A stretch of 64,000 bases of DNA, taken from Anoplolepis gracilipes (lineage: Eukaryota; Arthropoda; Insecta; Hymenoptera; Formicidae). The position numbers and the translations under genes are program-made. The stretch spans positions 18,966,001-19,030,000 of the forward strand of contig NC_132971.1 in NCBI RefSeq assembly GCF_047496725.1. Direction: 5' to 3'. Within the stretch, counting starts at the first letter, position 1; every line of letters begins with the position of its first letter. Positions 51,773 through 64,000 of this stretch are shown here, in pieces. The notes beneath the pieces are model-generated. The model was not told the DNA's origin. It did not search any database and saw nothing but the letters and a program-made list of their open reading frames with translations.

Positions 51773-54098
51773 TACATCATGAATTTTTAGTTTTGATATA
51801 TGAAATTAATTTATCAAGAAAAGTATTCCAAAACAGTATATGTTTACGACTTGCAGCATTTTATATTTTATATTTTTAGTGTAAATGTCGCAGTTAATAA
51901 TGGAGTGCTAACGCCGTAAATTTTGCATCACAACTTTATGACTTAAAAATAACGTAAAATATAACTAAAGATAAAGCGCATTGTAGATTTTCTAAAAGAT
52001 GTCTTTCTTCAAGATTTTTTTAGTGTATTCGGGGATATATTAAAAGCATAAAAGACTTAATTAATTAATATATTGCATGTGTAACATGAAATGTTATGTA
52101 AGAAATTGTCCGATAAATTTCAATGTATTATTATTGCATAAGCTTGGTATATGAATATCCTATAAAATTGCAAAGTACAAACATAGAAAGTATGAAATGG
52201 AACCTTTTCATATATGTCAGATATAGATATTGGTATAGAAATGTCATTATCTGTGAAGAACATTATTATTAATGTTATTGCTATTGTTATTTTAAATATT
52301 GTTATTTTAAATATTATAAACAAGAGCTTTGCATGCATTATATATGATAAATTCTTTCATTATTATGACACTAGTTTTCTACTCTTAAACTATACTTCCC
52401 AAATAAGACAATGATAATTTAATATTTATGTATATAATAATTTTTGATTGATGAACGCACAATAAATAATATATTTGAATAAAACATACTAATTGACACA
52501 TATTAATATATATAAAATTTATTTAAATATATTATATAATTTATTTTAAAAGAGATTATATAATATTCTGTTTATATTTATATAAAATATGACAAAAACT
52601 GCTAATAAGTTACATGCACTTTATTGAATATGTATAACAGTAATATATCTAACTATACCAAAAAATTTAACAAAGTTATATATAATTTTTATATCGTGTC
52701 AAAGATAAGTTTTATAATTTGATGAGCTTAATATTTTACATTATGTCACAATCCATAATATATTAAGTATTGTAAATGTTGTAATACAGTAATTGGCAAA
52801 ATAAGCTCCAGAAAACAATTTAATCAAGTAAAAAACTGATTAGAAAATAATTATCGAGAAAGTGCCGAGTTAAAGTAATATATGCAATATTGTAAAACAA
52901 AAAACAGAGCATGTGACATTGATCAGAAATACCGTGCATCCATTTTCCAATATTGAAATAATATATAAATCGACAGCAATGTAAGATCAGTTCGTAATTT
53001 CCAAAATTTAGTCTGTAATCGCGCACATCTGAAGATTCTAATGTGCACAAATCAAGATTATCTGTATTGTATCTATTTAAATATATTTTGTAAAGAAGCA
53101 TAAAGCTTCTCATTTGTGCGTTCAATTTTTTGAAGAGAGAACAATTCCTTAAAAGACCTATATTGAATATGAGCACAATATGAATGTTTTAGCAATCTAT
53201 TCTCTCAATTTGCATATTGGAGAGGAAGAAAGAGAAATATTAAATATGTAGTAATAAATAAACGTCCACAAGATACATACGATACTTTCATCTCCTTTGT
53301 CTCTCTTTCTCTAAAGATTATATAATTTTTAACAATTTATCAAATTTTAAGGAAGAGGTTGCTCTAAAAACTATATAAAGTAAAATACATAGCAGATATA
53401 TTTTCTGTGTCAATATATTATGTTATATTTATTAATAATCAAATTTCGCGGACACAGATATATTAATAGATAATTTATAATATTTTGGAATATCCTTATT
53501 TTTTTCTATTGTCAAAATCTTATTTTAAACGCATATTTCTTCTTAATAAATAATATATAATTATAAAAAAATTATATGTTACTCTACAATATACTTTACT
53601 ATTATTACTAGTATTCTATAATCTAAAGTCAAGACAATAAGTCAATCAATAGTCGAGACAAGAAAAAATCAAGATAAAGACAAAATCACATAACAATAAT
53701 TTTAAAAACTATGGATACATAATGTTTTGCTTCTTTGGAAATTTGCTAATATTTAGTAATTATATTCAATATGGATATTTTTTTAAACTGCAGAAAATTA
53801 CTACATAGATACATCAATAATATGATTGTTCGATTATTTTTGCCATTTCAAGAATGTTGGATCAAATTACATAATAGAAAACTTCACTCTTATTTTTTAA
53901 ATATAAGGTTGTTTACAATATCTTACTATATACTATACAGTCATTATATATGACTATAATGAAATTGTTTAATCTTCTATTGTAATAAGCGAGACAATAT
54001 GATCGCGTTTCCTTGTTCTAATAATTATTCTAATGCTAATTAATAAATAATAGTCAACTTTCACATTCTTTATAAATTAAATAACAAACATATCCTTT
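51773..54098. other. Convergent 3' region of SLC35C2 and Jarid2
   Basis: Very AT-rich. + strand AATAAA at 52461 and 52478 are candidate SLC35C2 poly(A) signals about 700 nt past the stop. A - strand AATAAA (TTTATT at 53427-53432) could serve Jarid2. No coding sequence recognised. Confidence 0.5.
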
Positions 54099-57000
54099 TT
54101 ACTTATTTTGTTTTATTTGATTAGTTTTTTTAGATTTGGCTTCGATCCTGCTTTCCAGTTTGTGAATCAATCCATCTAATTCGTCCTGAGATGAACAACG
54201 TTTAATTAATTTTTTATATTTTATAGTTTTTGCATAATTAGAAAGTATTAATTAAATACAATTAGAGATATTACTTACTTCGTCGTAGGTATACATTAGA
54301 GTGCAATGCTTCAGAATCTGCTTTTTATGATTGATTAATTGTAATGCATGCGGCAAACAGTAGACACTATCATCTTGTGAATTGTTCATTAATGAGACAA
54401 ACAAATTGGCTCTACATGTCTCACATTCGAAATCGCCGTCATCCTCTTTCACTTTTTTCCCCTTCTTTCCTTTCCCACTATCTGGTAGAGGCAATCTTTC
54501 TTTATTGTTAAGACCCACATTTTCCAGTTGTTTACGATAATTTAACTCGTTCTCACGAATCTTGATCACGCTTGGTAATATCTAATGATACACGGTATTG
54601 ATGTATATTTAGTGCTCAAAAAATTTATATAATAAAATTTATATAATTTGATTATTTTTTTAAATTAGAATCTTATAATTATAGTATAATTTTAATTTTA
54701 CCTGTTTTAATATATCTATATGAGATCTGGTATCATTAATAATATTAAATAATAATCTCTCGAATGAAAAGATAGAAGGTTCACAACTGTCTTGTATGTC
54801 CTGAAAGCATATCATGTTTCAATTTAGTTAACGAAAATTACAAATTTCAGAGAAAAGGTTCTGAACACATCAGCACACATACCTTGAATACTTGTTCGGC
54901 TGTTTCCAACCAGGATGGTTGTGCGAAATACACACTTTCAGATACAACGTAACCGGTGCATATACTCGATGTGAACGCTTTTGGAAATACAATTATAAAT
55001 TGTCCTGGCTCTTGTACGGTTTTACATAATGGTACACTGTTACTGACTAACAACTCTGGTGGGACCATGGCAGTGTCGGAAGGTAACCATATAGTTTTAT
55101 TTTTACAATATCGTGGTACCATCTTCGAGAGTGCCTCTCGGAAATTATTGTTATGTTCATCAGGTATTCCGTACCAAATTTTTTTAGCACCTGTATGTAG
55201 ATATTCTATCCATGGTAGACCATGCGGATCACGATACCAACAACAAGCGCTAAACAACATACCCACGTGCAGCGTTGGCACAGTTACACCTAAAAATAAG
55301 TGAGAGTTAGATGGTTTGTACGAAAATATTATCTGCGGTTAATTAACCATAAACTGCATACCCATTAACGGGCCCAAGGCTCTCAATACTGATCCGGCAT
55401 TATTAGTGAGTACTTTGAGATTCCAAGAGTGTCTGGCGAATGGGCTATTTTTGGCAACGGAAAAGCCAAATCCACGCCCGCTTGAATCGATGCTCGCCGC
55501 GTGTACACAGACATGACGTTTCCTTTCGGCGACATGTTTCCAAAATGCACTCTCCACTTCATCAGCTGAAGCGCCTTCGGCTTCGTTTCCTCGTTGATTT
55601 TCGCCAAACCACATACGTTGTGTATTACGAGCGATTCGGTAAAAAGCGTTCAACGGCATGTTTCTTCCCTTTATAGATATAGATATGCAATTAGTATATA
55701 AATCAATTTAATTATGCTGCGATAGTATAGTATACCAACTCATATCTTCTGATTATTAACTAATAATTATATGTTGCTCATATAGGATGCAAAATATATA
55801 AAAAGTGTTATAATATATTATTATGTTAATTTTTTAGTGAAATAGTAAAAATTTACTGAAAATATTAATTTTCGGATTTATTTAAATTTCAGACTTGTTT
55901 AAAATTGAAGACTAAAAAATATTTGCGAATTAAGAATTTTAAGATAGTGTACATAAGAATACACATAAGAGTACACATAAGAAATTTAAACTATTTTGGA
56001 AAACAGATTAAAAGTACTATAATTATTAATGTTTCTTATCATACCTTCACAATACATTCTTCAATTTCATCAGAACTGTCATCTTCTTCTTCATCATCAT
56101 CATTAGATGATGCTTCTTGCCTTTGCAAGGTTTTGCTTTCCTTTTTCTTCCATTCGGCTTCAACCTCATCAAACAATTTCTCACGTTCCTCTGTGAAAAA
56201 AAAACAAGTATATAAAATAATTTATATAATATAAAAGCTTTAACACAAGATATTTTTAAGATTTAATTATTTTTATAATGTGCATACCTGGAGATAATGT
56301 ATCATATGGTAATAAATATTTGCAATAAATATCATCTAATTTGGTAACGCGATCTTGTGCAGATTTAGGTATCTTCATACCATCTGCTACCTTTTGCCAT
56401 TTCTTCTTTTCAATAACTTCTTTCAGTCCACCCAAATTTTGAACTGTTTGATATAAGTGAGGTAAATCAACTTCCATCCCGCCAATCTAAAAAAATTAAT
56501 TATATTGACAATTATTAAACTTTAAATCTTCTCAAGTTGAACAATATGCAATATACAATATTAGAAAATAAAATGATTTTACCCATGGTGGTTGAGTTAA
56601 AGTAATACTCTGAGTGGCTAAATATTTCTTAATAGCCATCATTTCTTTCACATTAGGGCCCCATCTATGAAGCATGCGATGTACATATTGATTATAAGCA
56701 GTGAATCTCATATCATCAGATACCTTGCATTCCGGCTAAAATATTAAAAAAAAAAAATTAATACACACAATCGTGATACTTAATTAATATCTATTATATA
56801 TATATTATATATATTTAATAAATATAGAGTTAATGTATTTTATATATATATATTATCTATTTGATAGTATTTTTTATGCAGTATTTACTTTAAAATTTGG
56901 CGGAGGCACGACTCTACATATTCCAAACTTTTCAGCAATCGGTCTTATTTTGTCTATATACTCTAAAGGATCCTGGAAATCTTTGTCAGTCGGATGAAAT

Positions 57001-60000
57001 GTTGGTGCCTCAACTACGCGGGCCTCATTATTTGCGTTTTTCGCACTTGGAAACGTTGTTTTATTACTTGAAGAGTACAGTTCAGATGCTTTCTGTTTGC
57101 ATTTCATTTGCGCCCTAGAAAATATTCTAAAAATTAACTTAGAAAATTGGCAAGTAAGAGCAAAACATTATTTGTGCGTAAATATTTATTTTATGTAACA
57201 AATTAATCTATTATAATAACGTAAAACGTGCAAAAGTACAAATCAAATGAGAAAATGCAAAGATTTTGTACTTTTGCGCTGAAGAAAGAAACGCACGTTA
57301 TTAGAATAGATTAATTCGTTACATAGAATAAATACTTACGCACTAATTACAGCGTTTTGTTCTTATTCGCCAATTTTCTAATTAATTTTTTATCTTATAA
57401 GAGCTTATATTTTATTTTATTAATATTTATTATATTATTATATATTTATTATTATAATTTAACAATTACTTTTTTGCTCTATATTAACAATGTAATGTTT
57501 AATATACCTCTTGCCACTTTTTGTTGAATCTATAGAAGTTTTCCTTTCTCTAGATAACTTTGGAGACTTTGCAAGTTTCTCCAAATTGTTATTGGCGCTC
57601 GTACTGACGTTTTGACGATTCAAGTTTGGCACTGAGATATCATTCTTCACTGGTGAGATCGGCTGTGTCTCTGGCATACTTGCTACAGCGGTCGAAACAG
57701 TTGTTGTCGTTGAAGTAGATGGAACTTGTTGCTGTTCCACTGTGATCGCCGTGGGATTGGGTGGAGTACGCGTTGTCGGCTGTACCGTTCCTATCGGTGG
57801 ACAACGCGCTACGGATAACGGTGGTTTAGTGACCAATTTAGCCCGAAGTAGTACTCTTTGATTAGGACCGGTCGGTCCTTCCGTTCCGAGTTTAACAGCT
57901 ACACCTTGTATCAACTGTTGCCCTTGTACTAAATTTGGGCCGCTCCTCGTAATAGCTTGCAATGGAATGTAAAATAGCTGCCCGTCATTGTCATCATCAT
58001 TCTCGTTACTCGTTTCGGTCTGAGTAGATATCTCGGTACTTTTTTGTTGATTCGCATCGTTCTCTTGTTCTTGCGTAGTCTCATCAAGATTTACCTGCAC
58101 CGCTATAGAAGCGCTGCAATTTACGTTGCTCCAACTCGTCGTGAGCTTATCAAGCGGCAATACTTGGACGTTTGTTAAGCTTGCAAAATTCTTGGGCAAC
58201 TGCCCAATAAGTTCCAACTTATTCAGTGTCGTATTCGTTGTGTTTATCGGGCCTTGTGTCTCCTGTTCTTTCTTCGCAAGCGTCTTAGTATCGGTCGACG
58301 GTCTCTCTTTGTCGTCCGTTGATGTTCCAGCATTATCTTTAAAATTCGATTTATCAGTTTTAGCAATTACTTTGTTTTCTGCGGCTGTAACAGATCTCGT
58401 GTCCTTAATCTTCCTCCTGAAGGGTGTGCTAATAGGAATTTCAGTGTCACTTTCAAACGCATAAACGCTACTCTCGTTCTCTGGTGAAAATGCATTCGCA
58501 TTCGGAATCACCAACTTACGTTTAACCTTAGGTATAAAGGATTTTCGCGGTTGAAATATTTTCTTTTCTGTCGGTGATTTCTTCTCTACAGATCCGTCTG
58601 TCGAGTTTTGATCAGATTTTGATACAGTATCGCTAGTATCTTCAGTGAGAACAGTATCTTTACTTGCTTTTTCACATTTATTCTTAACAATATCCTTCGC
58701 AAACTCTGTATTAGTTTTACTTTTATTGGCAGTATTCTGCTGTTTTGCTTCGACATTTTGTACATCAGATGCTACTGATATCACATTTCTATTCTGTACG
58801 ATCGCAGAACGATCTTTCAAACTCGTCCTATCTGTTAATTTTGAAAGGGTTACATTGACGGGACGTACTAGATGCTGGATCTTCGTCGAAATAGATAGAT
58901 GTGAGACATCCGTCTTCAACTTCTCTGGTTCGTATTTGAAGGTGCCAACATTTTCCATCTCCAATTTGCTCTCTTCTTTGGCGAGCGAGCTTTCATTCAG
59001 CCACTTTTCTATTTGTTCAGTCGACATATTCACCCGTTCTTTTCTTGTGTGCAAGGTTGATAACGGTATATCTATAAGATTAGGAGAAACCTCGTTTTCA
59101 TGATTGCACTTTTTACTCTGTATTTGTTCGATCGATGGTAATAAGGAGCTTTGTGTCTTGAGGGACAGATCCAATATCGATTTTTGATCCTGCATAGACT
59201 TGCTGCATTCGTCGTTTAATATATTTGCGACTGGAGAACCATCTTTGATCAATAAAGTCTTTTCTTTATTATTTTCTTGTAAAGTTGAGTTCTGATTCGC
59301 TGTTTGATCCGGTACGTCTAACGTTTTGAGTAAGTTTAGTTTGTCATTGGATTCTGATTCTAGTAAATTAACATTAGCATGACACGAACTCAAAACGTTT
59401 GATATCGCCTTCTTGGTAAATCCGCGAAACGATTCCTCATCGTCTGATACTTTTGGCAGATCCGGTTTCGTCGGCGTGTTTTGCGCATCGTTAGAAATTG
59501 TCTCGCTATTTTTCATATTATTAGTATTATCTGGAATCCGTTCTTTTTCTTCTTCATTATTTTCTTTTTTCTTTTTCATTTTATTGAGCAACGTTCCCAA
59601 TGGTTCCTCTTCGGATTCCGTAGTTTTTTGATCATTTTTAAAACTTTTCTGTTTCGAGCTACTAATCTTATCTGATGATGTTTTAGATAGATTTTGATCA
59701 CGTTTACGTTTCATCACAAACTTGTCCCTAGCAGATTTCATACTTTGAACTTGAATCTTCGGTTTGTTATTTGTGTTACTTTGTATTTCTGCTCGTACAG
59801 TTGTATTTTTCGAGGACGATCTAAGACTTCTACCGATTGGTTTGTCAGCTTTTCCAAGACTCTGTCTGGTAATAGGTCTTGTATTGTTCGTTTCTATCGA
59901 GCTTTCAGATTCCTCGTCGCTTTCTTCCTCACAATATCTTTGCACTCTCAGCAGACGTTTGCTTTTTAGAATTAGTTTGTTGTTTTTGCTTTTATCCAAT

Positions 60001-61770
60001 CTCTTATTATTGTTACTGTTGAAGGAATTAACTTTAGAATTCTTAGGTTTACTAATAGTTTTCATACTAGTTTGTTTTACTTTGGCTTTAAGCTCGTTTT
60101 CCGTTTGTGCTATTCTACGAGCATTTGGCAATTCGGGAAAGCTCTCGACCGAAACATTATCCTCATTCTCTAGATCCGGACTCACCAATTTCCTACCAAG
60201 AATTTCCATATACACAGCGGCTGCTTCCTTAGTTTTTCTGGTAGGTCTTCTAGAGGGATTTTGCGAGATTATGCCACTGTGCGATCTCGTAACTCTCCTC
60301 ATCTCCGATTTGCTTCTGGTACAAATTTTTTTCTGAATACCTCTTTGTATGTTACGTTTTATCTGCGATGTCGACTTTTCCACAGGTAACTCTTCTTCTT
60401 CATCATTTTTTTCATCACGTTCCTCTTCGGACACATCTGTATACGATGTATCATTATTTTTCAGTTTCAGATTAACTTTCTTCTTTGGTTTGGGTGGCAC
60501 GAGTTTCGGCTTTGATAAAGGTTTGTTGCTTCTATCCGGCAGCACACTACTTCTCAAGCCATGTCTCTTTGTTTCCAGTCTAGGTAAGATTTTTCTCGGT
60601 GATATTTGAATACCAGCTTTCATCACAGATCTCTCTGTACATGATCGTGTTCTCATAACACATGTCGCTTTGAATTTAATCCTTTGTTTAGCAAGACGTT
60701 GTTCTTGATATTTCTTTTTAAGTGCTTGAACTGTAGATGTTGCTGTTTTAAGTTTTGTAATGTTTTTGTGTATCGTACTAGGCACTTTCTTTTTGTCTGG
60801 AACAATAGGCTTTACTTTTGTCATAGTCTTTTGGCATGTATCTTGTTTCTGAACCTCTGTAGAAGTACTAGTACAGGATGATATCTTATCTGTAGAAGCA
60901 CGAGCTATAGGTCTTTGTTTCTCTTTTTTATTGCCAATGTTGAAGAAATTTAAACTGGGAGGCAAAATGGATGTTCCTAAATTTGGGAAAAAAATATCAT
61001 TAAAAAAAAAATATTTCAACTCTAATTTCAATAACTATAACCAAAAAATATCGTAACAATTTATTAAATTAATTCACAGTTTCTTTAGCGATATATTGAT
61101 ACTCTTGGATTTAAAAAAAAAAAAAAAAATATATATATATATTACTTTTGAAAAATGTTTCAACTTGTATTTCATAAATAGTTTGTATAAACTACAGAAA
61201 ATATAAAAATTGATCTTAGTATCTGTTTTTTAAAATATAATACAACGTATCATTCTTTAGATTTTTTAAGAGAGTTATAATAAAAATAATAGATTTAATA
61301 TATAAGATTTGATATTATTTTTAAATATAATAATAATTAACCTCTGAAGCATAAGAATGTTAAAAAATCCTCAGTATTTGGACGTTTATGAGTTATTAAT
61401 TCTGTAATCATAGCAGGTTTAGTTTTCTCTTTGTCCTTGACAGGCGTAGGTGATGTAGTAAACACTGTATTTGCACCTTGTGCAAACTTTCTTTGTGCAT
61501 GAACTTTGGTTCTGAAGTAAAAAAAAAATCACAAAATTAATATATTTCATAAATGTTACTACTTTAATGTGCAATATAAGTGTCATTACAAATATATATT
61601 TTGTTAAATGTATTTTATTTTTAAAGAAATGAATAAATATTATTGTGACAATTGCAATTAGGAATGATGTATGCAAAGGATTACCTCTTAGGAGATTCTG
61701 AAAGCGGTTCCATAAGATCCACCAGATCTCCCTCTTTCCTCTTTCTCTTATCGTTACGATTCAGAACCAT
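54099..61770 (-). CDS. Jarid2: Jarid2 (Jumonji/ARID PRC2 cofactor, catalytically dead JmjC)
   Basis: Twelve - strand exons: 61770-61685, 61511-61342, 60976-57508, 57114-56889, 56735-56583, 56486-56288, 56190-56045, 55668-55362, 55289-54883, 54800-54702, 54581-54279, 54185-54099; 5652 nt, 1883 aa, phases all consistent. Jarid2 recruits and stimulates PRC2 on chromatin. Seen in order: AQRKFAQ with K37 (position of the PRC2-methylated, EED-binding lysine of human JARID2), PNTEDFLTFLCFRG (69-86), a 1156-residue disordered Lys/Ser/Thr-rich exon, JmjN (about 1278-1317), ARID (about 1345-1435), acidic linker, JmjC (about 1540-1700), and a C5HC2-type finger (C1807, C1810, C1829, H1832). JmjC iron ligands are replaced: Y1604, D1606 and T1692 stand where active demethylases have H, E and H. 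Start is the first ATG upstream of exon 2 in phase; an additional upstream exon cannot be excluded. Confidence 0.94.
55669..56044 (-). other. Jarid2 intron 7
   Basis: 376 nt, donor AAG/gtatga, acceptor ataaag. Nothing recognised inside. Confidence 0.85.
57115..57507 (-). other. Jarid2 intron 3
   Basis: 393 nt, donor AGAG/gtatat, acceptor ttctag. About 60% of it is one long foldback (57139-57381), described separately. Confidence 0.85.
57139..57381. repeat. Long imperfect foldback in Jarid2 intron 3
   Basis: Left arm about 57139-57244 and right arm about 57263-57381 are reverse complements with a few indels and substitutions, roughly 80-85% by eye. Shared blocks include TTAGAAAATTGGC, AATTAATCTATT, AATAACGT and GCAAAAGTACAA. 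Loop about 18 nt. Confidence 0.85.
60977..61341 (-). other. Jarid2 intron 2
   Basis: 365 nt, donor AGAG/gttaat, acceptor atttag. AT-rich with an A-run followed by an AT run near 61,112-61,142. Confidence 0.85.
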
Positions 61771-62803
61771 TCTGAGACAACGGGGATTTAAATATTAATG
61801 ACAAACCACGCTGAGCGAGTATAAAATTGTCATTCCAATGATTTCACGAACCGTCTAGAATATGTTCGATTAAAAGCATTTCTCACACAAAGCTTGACAT
61901 TTCCGACAAATAATATCGCAAAAATCGATATTCCGAACAATCGTTGGAAATCGCGAAATGTGAGCGTACGTGCAACAACGTAGACATAATAATGGACCCG
62001 ATCGCCTTGTGAAAAAAAATTATGCCAGGTGATTTAATCTAAGTCATTATTGGCGAGTTTATGCTTTCAGCTGATCACAAGGTATATATGTATATATATA
62101 TCGGTAAAAATTATACAAGTTATCCACAGCATTTCAAAAGAATCACTGGCTCCACATTTTTCCTTGGACAACAATTGTCTATTATGGTTTATTAAACTTT
62201 ATTATCTGTCAAATTAAAATTAAATACCACGATTCCTCTCGACCAGTATAATACAAGTGCACATAGATACGTATCGCGAAATAATATCGATTTTTTTAAG
62301 GCCCATTTCTATGCCGTCATAGAACTTATGGAGATAGAAGGACCCTGGCACTGAAATAAGGTCTGTTCTTTTTAGCTGATCTGGCTACATTATAGTTCAG
62401 AAGTTCAGCTAAAAAGAATAGACCTATAGACTCGACAGAAAGAGCAGACTCCTCTCCGACTGCCTATCCTAGACGAAAAGACACGAAAGAGTGAGAGAAT
62501 CGGATAGGACTGGTGGAGACCGGAGACCCCTTACTTTTGTGACACTCTTGTTATTTCTTTCTTTCATGGAGGGTGAAGGTTCTCTAGGCTACTCGAAACG
62601 AGACCTTACATGTAACCGTGTTATGTGTGATGGTGAGGCTTGACAGTGTTAGTGAATATAATACATAAATTAGAGTGGACATTGGATTGTTGTGCGCGAT
62701 TTTCCAGGGCGGAACAGCTGATAAGTTAGTCACTGCGAAGTTAGCTTGAGTTGAGATATTTTTCTTGAAAAAATTATACTGAATTACATATTATTCAGCC
62801 AAA
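61771..62803. promoter_or_regulatory. Divergent promoter region of Jarid2 and RagA/B
   Basis: 1033 bp between two divergent start codons; it must hold both core promoters unless upstream non-coding exons exist. Contains a 21-bp inverted repeat (62359-62379 / 62405-62425). No core-promoter motif is convincing enough to place a start site. Confidence 0.5.
62359..62425. repeat. Inverted repeat / hairpin in the Jarid2-RagA intergenic region
   Basis: AGGTCTGTTCTTTTTAG at 62359 pairs with CTAAAAAGAATAGACCT ending 62425; 21-bp arms, one mismatch, 25-nt loop. Confidence 0.85.
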
Positions 62804-64000
62804 ATGAAAAAGAAGGTAAAGATATAAAAATATGAATATATTGTGTAAATACAGAGTTTAGGATCTAGAATTAACATTTTTTTTTTTTTTTATTTAATGC
62901 ATAAATATATAACTCATTTAATGTTTAAATATATATAACTAATTAATGCTCAAATATATAACTCATATATAACTTTCTGAGAGTAATGTATATAAATATT
63001 ACATTTTATTTAGGTATTATTAATGGGTAAAAGTGGGTCTGGAAAGACAAGTATGCGTAGCATTATCTTTGCTAATTATATTGCTCGGGATACTCATCGT
63101 CTAGGAGCAACAAGTCAGTTATCAATATATAATATTAATTTCAATCCCTTTAAACAGGATTTATTAAAATAAAATTATTTACAGTTGATGTAGAACATTC
63201 TCATGTTCGTTTCCTGGGCAATTTAGTACTGAATTTATGGGATTGCGGTGGCCAAGAAGCATTTATGGAAAATTATTTTGCATCACAACGTGATAACATA
63301 TTTAGGAATGTGGAGGTATTAATTTATGTCTTCGATGTGGAATCAAGAGAATTGGACAAAGATATGCACTATTACCAAAGCTGCTTAGAAGCTATACTAC
63401 AGAATAGTCCAGAAGCAAAAATATTTTGTCTTGTTCATAAAATGGATCTTGTGCAAGAAGACCAACGTGATTATATATTTAGAGAGAGAGAGGAAGATTT
63501 AAAAAGACTGAGTTTGCCTTTGGAATGTACTTGCTTTAGAACTAGTATATGGGATGAAACATTATATAGGTAAACATTATATACAAAGTTTTATAAACAG
63601 ATGCATTCCAAATATTCTGATTACAAATTAAATATAATTTTTCGTTATTATTTTAGGGCTTGGTCGTCTATTGTATACATGTTGATTCCCAATGTGAAAG
63701 AACTTGAGCAAAGTCTGAATCAGTTTGCCAACATTATTGATGCAGATGAAGTTCTTTTATTTGAAAGAGCGACCTTTTTGGTAATAAGCCATTGTCAGCG
63801 ACAATTCCATAGAGATGTTCATCGCTTTGAGAAAGTTTCCAATATAATAAAACAGTTTAAATTGAGTTGTAGGTAAGTATAGTAACATACAAAGAGAAGA
63901 TATTAATAAGAACAATAAATATAATACTCAAGACATTATTATTATAATTTTTAAGTAAATTAGCGGCACAGTTTCAAAGCATGGAAGTTAGAAATAGTAA
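62804..64000 (+). CDS. RagA-B: Rag GTPase A/B (3' partial)
   Basis: Exons 62804-62815, 63014-63113, 63185-63569, 63657-63872 and 63956-64000 onward; the gene runs off the right edge after 252 codons. RagA/B pairs with RagC/D on the lysosome and recruits mTORC1 when amino acids are plentiful. Seen: MKKK/VLLMGKSGSGKTSMR with P-loop G9 to T16, switch I RLGATIDVEHSHV, switch II LWDCGGQEAFMENYF, HKMDL (the NKxD-equivalent, as usual in Rags), CFRTSIWDETLYRAWSS, EVLLFERATFLVIS, and FEKVSNIIKQFKLSCSKLAA across the last junction. The first coding exon contributes only 12 nt. ATG 62804 has A at -3, and fly RagA starts at the same MKKK. Divergent from Jarid2 with 1033 bp between the start codons. Confidence 0.97.

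Noticed and set aside
59764..60336. 190-codon hydrophobic frame opposite the large Jarid2 exon
   Set aside because: Complement of Lys/Ser/Glu codons gives Leu/Phe/Ser-rich frames automatically; the Jarid2 strand is the real one.
1..64000. CRISPR arrays, rRNA, tRNA, prokaryotic operons or prophage
   Set aside because: None seen. The regular repeats are microsatellites and the genes are spliced eukaryotic genes; a tRNA or miRNA scan by program could still find something I missed by eye.

Overview
The window is nuclear DNA of an animal with spliced genes: canonical GT/AG introns, conserved metazoan proteins cut into short exons, long introns and no operons. The protein sequences look insect, and the CpG-rich left half plus the protein similarities suggest Hymenoptera, probably an ant. 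That last step is inference from memory, not a search. About 18 kb is clearly genic and the rest is intron, intergenic DNA, microsatellites and small inverted-repeat elements.

Left part (1-37.8 kb, CpG-rich): two death-associated-protein-kinase-related (DRAK/STK17-like) genes lie head to tail on the + strand. The upstream copy enters the window already inside its kinase domain (exons 4979-5105, 6998-7226, 9776-10880). The downstream copy is complete (seven coding exons, 22569-37767, 1215 aa). Over the shared kinase C-lobe they are about two thirds identical by eye, and the homologous exon blocks have identical lengths, so this is a tandem duplication. The downstream copy reads DFE where the upstream copy and nearly all kinases read DFG, and it has one extra intron.

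Middle (39.1-51.8 kb): DDX42, an SF3b-associated DEAD-box RNA helicase, lies on the - strand (nine exons, 770 aa) and converges on the second DRAK gene. It is divergent from a SOSS-B/NABP single-stranded-DNA-binding gene (+, two exons). Next on the + strand is SLC35C2, a Golgi nucleotide-sugar-transporter-like protein (six coding exons, 425 aa).

Right part (54.1-64 kb, AT-rich): Jarid2, the PRC2 cofactor, lies on the - strand (twelve coding exons, 1883 aa). It is convergent with SLC35C2 and divergent from RagA/B, the mTORC1 amino-acid-sensing GTPase, whose five 5' coding exons are present before the window ends.

The neighbours are unrelated housekeeping and regulatory genes; no shared pathway is evident. 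The most interesting items are the DRAK tandem pair with its DFG-to-DFE change, a perfect 58-bp-arm palindrome in an SLC35C2 intron, a long foldback next to a Jarid2 splice acceptor, a hAT-like miniature element with an exact 8-bp target duplication, and a Tc1/mariner-like miniature element. I saw no CRISPR array, bacterial-type system, rRNA or recognisable tRNA.
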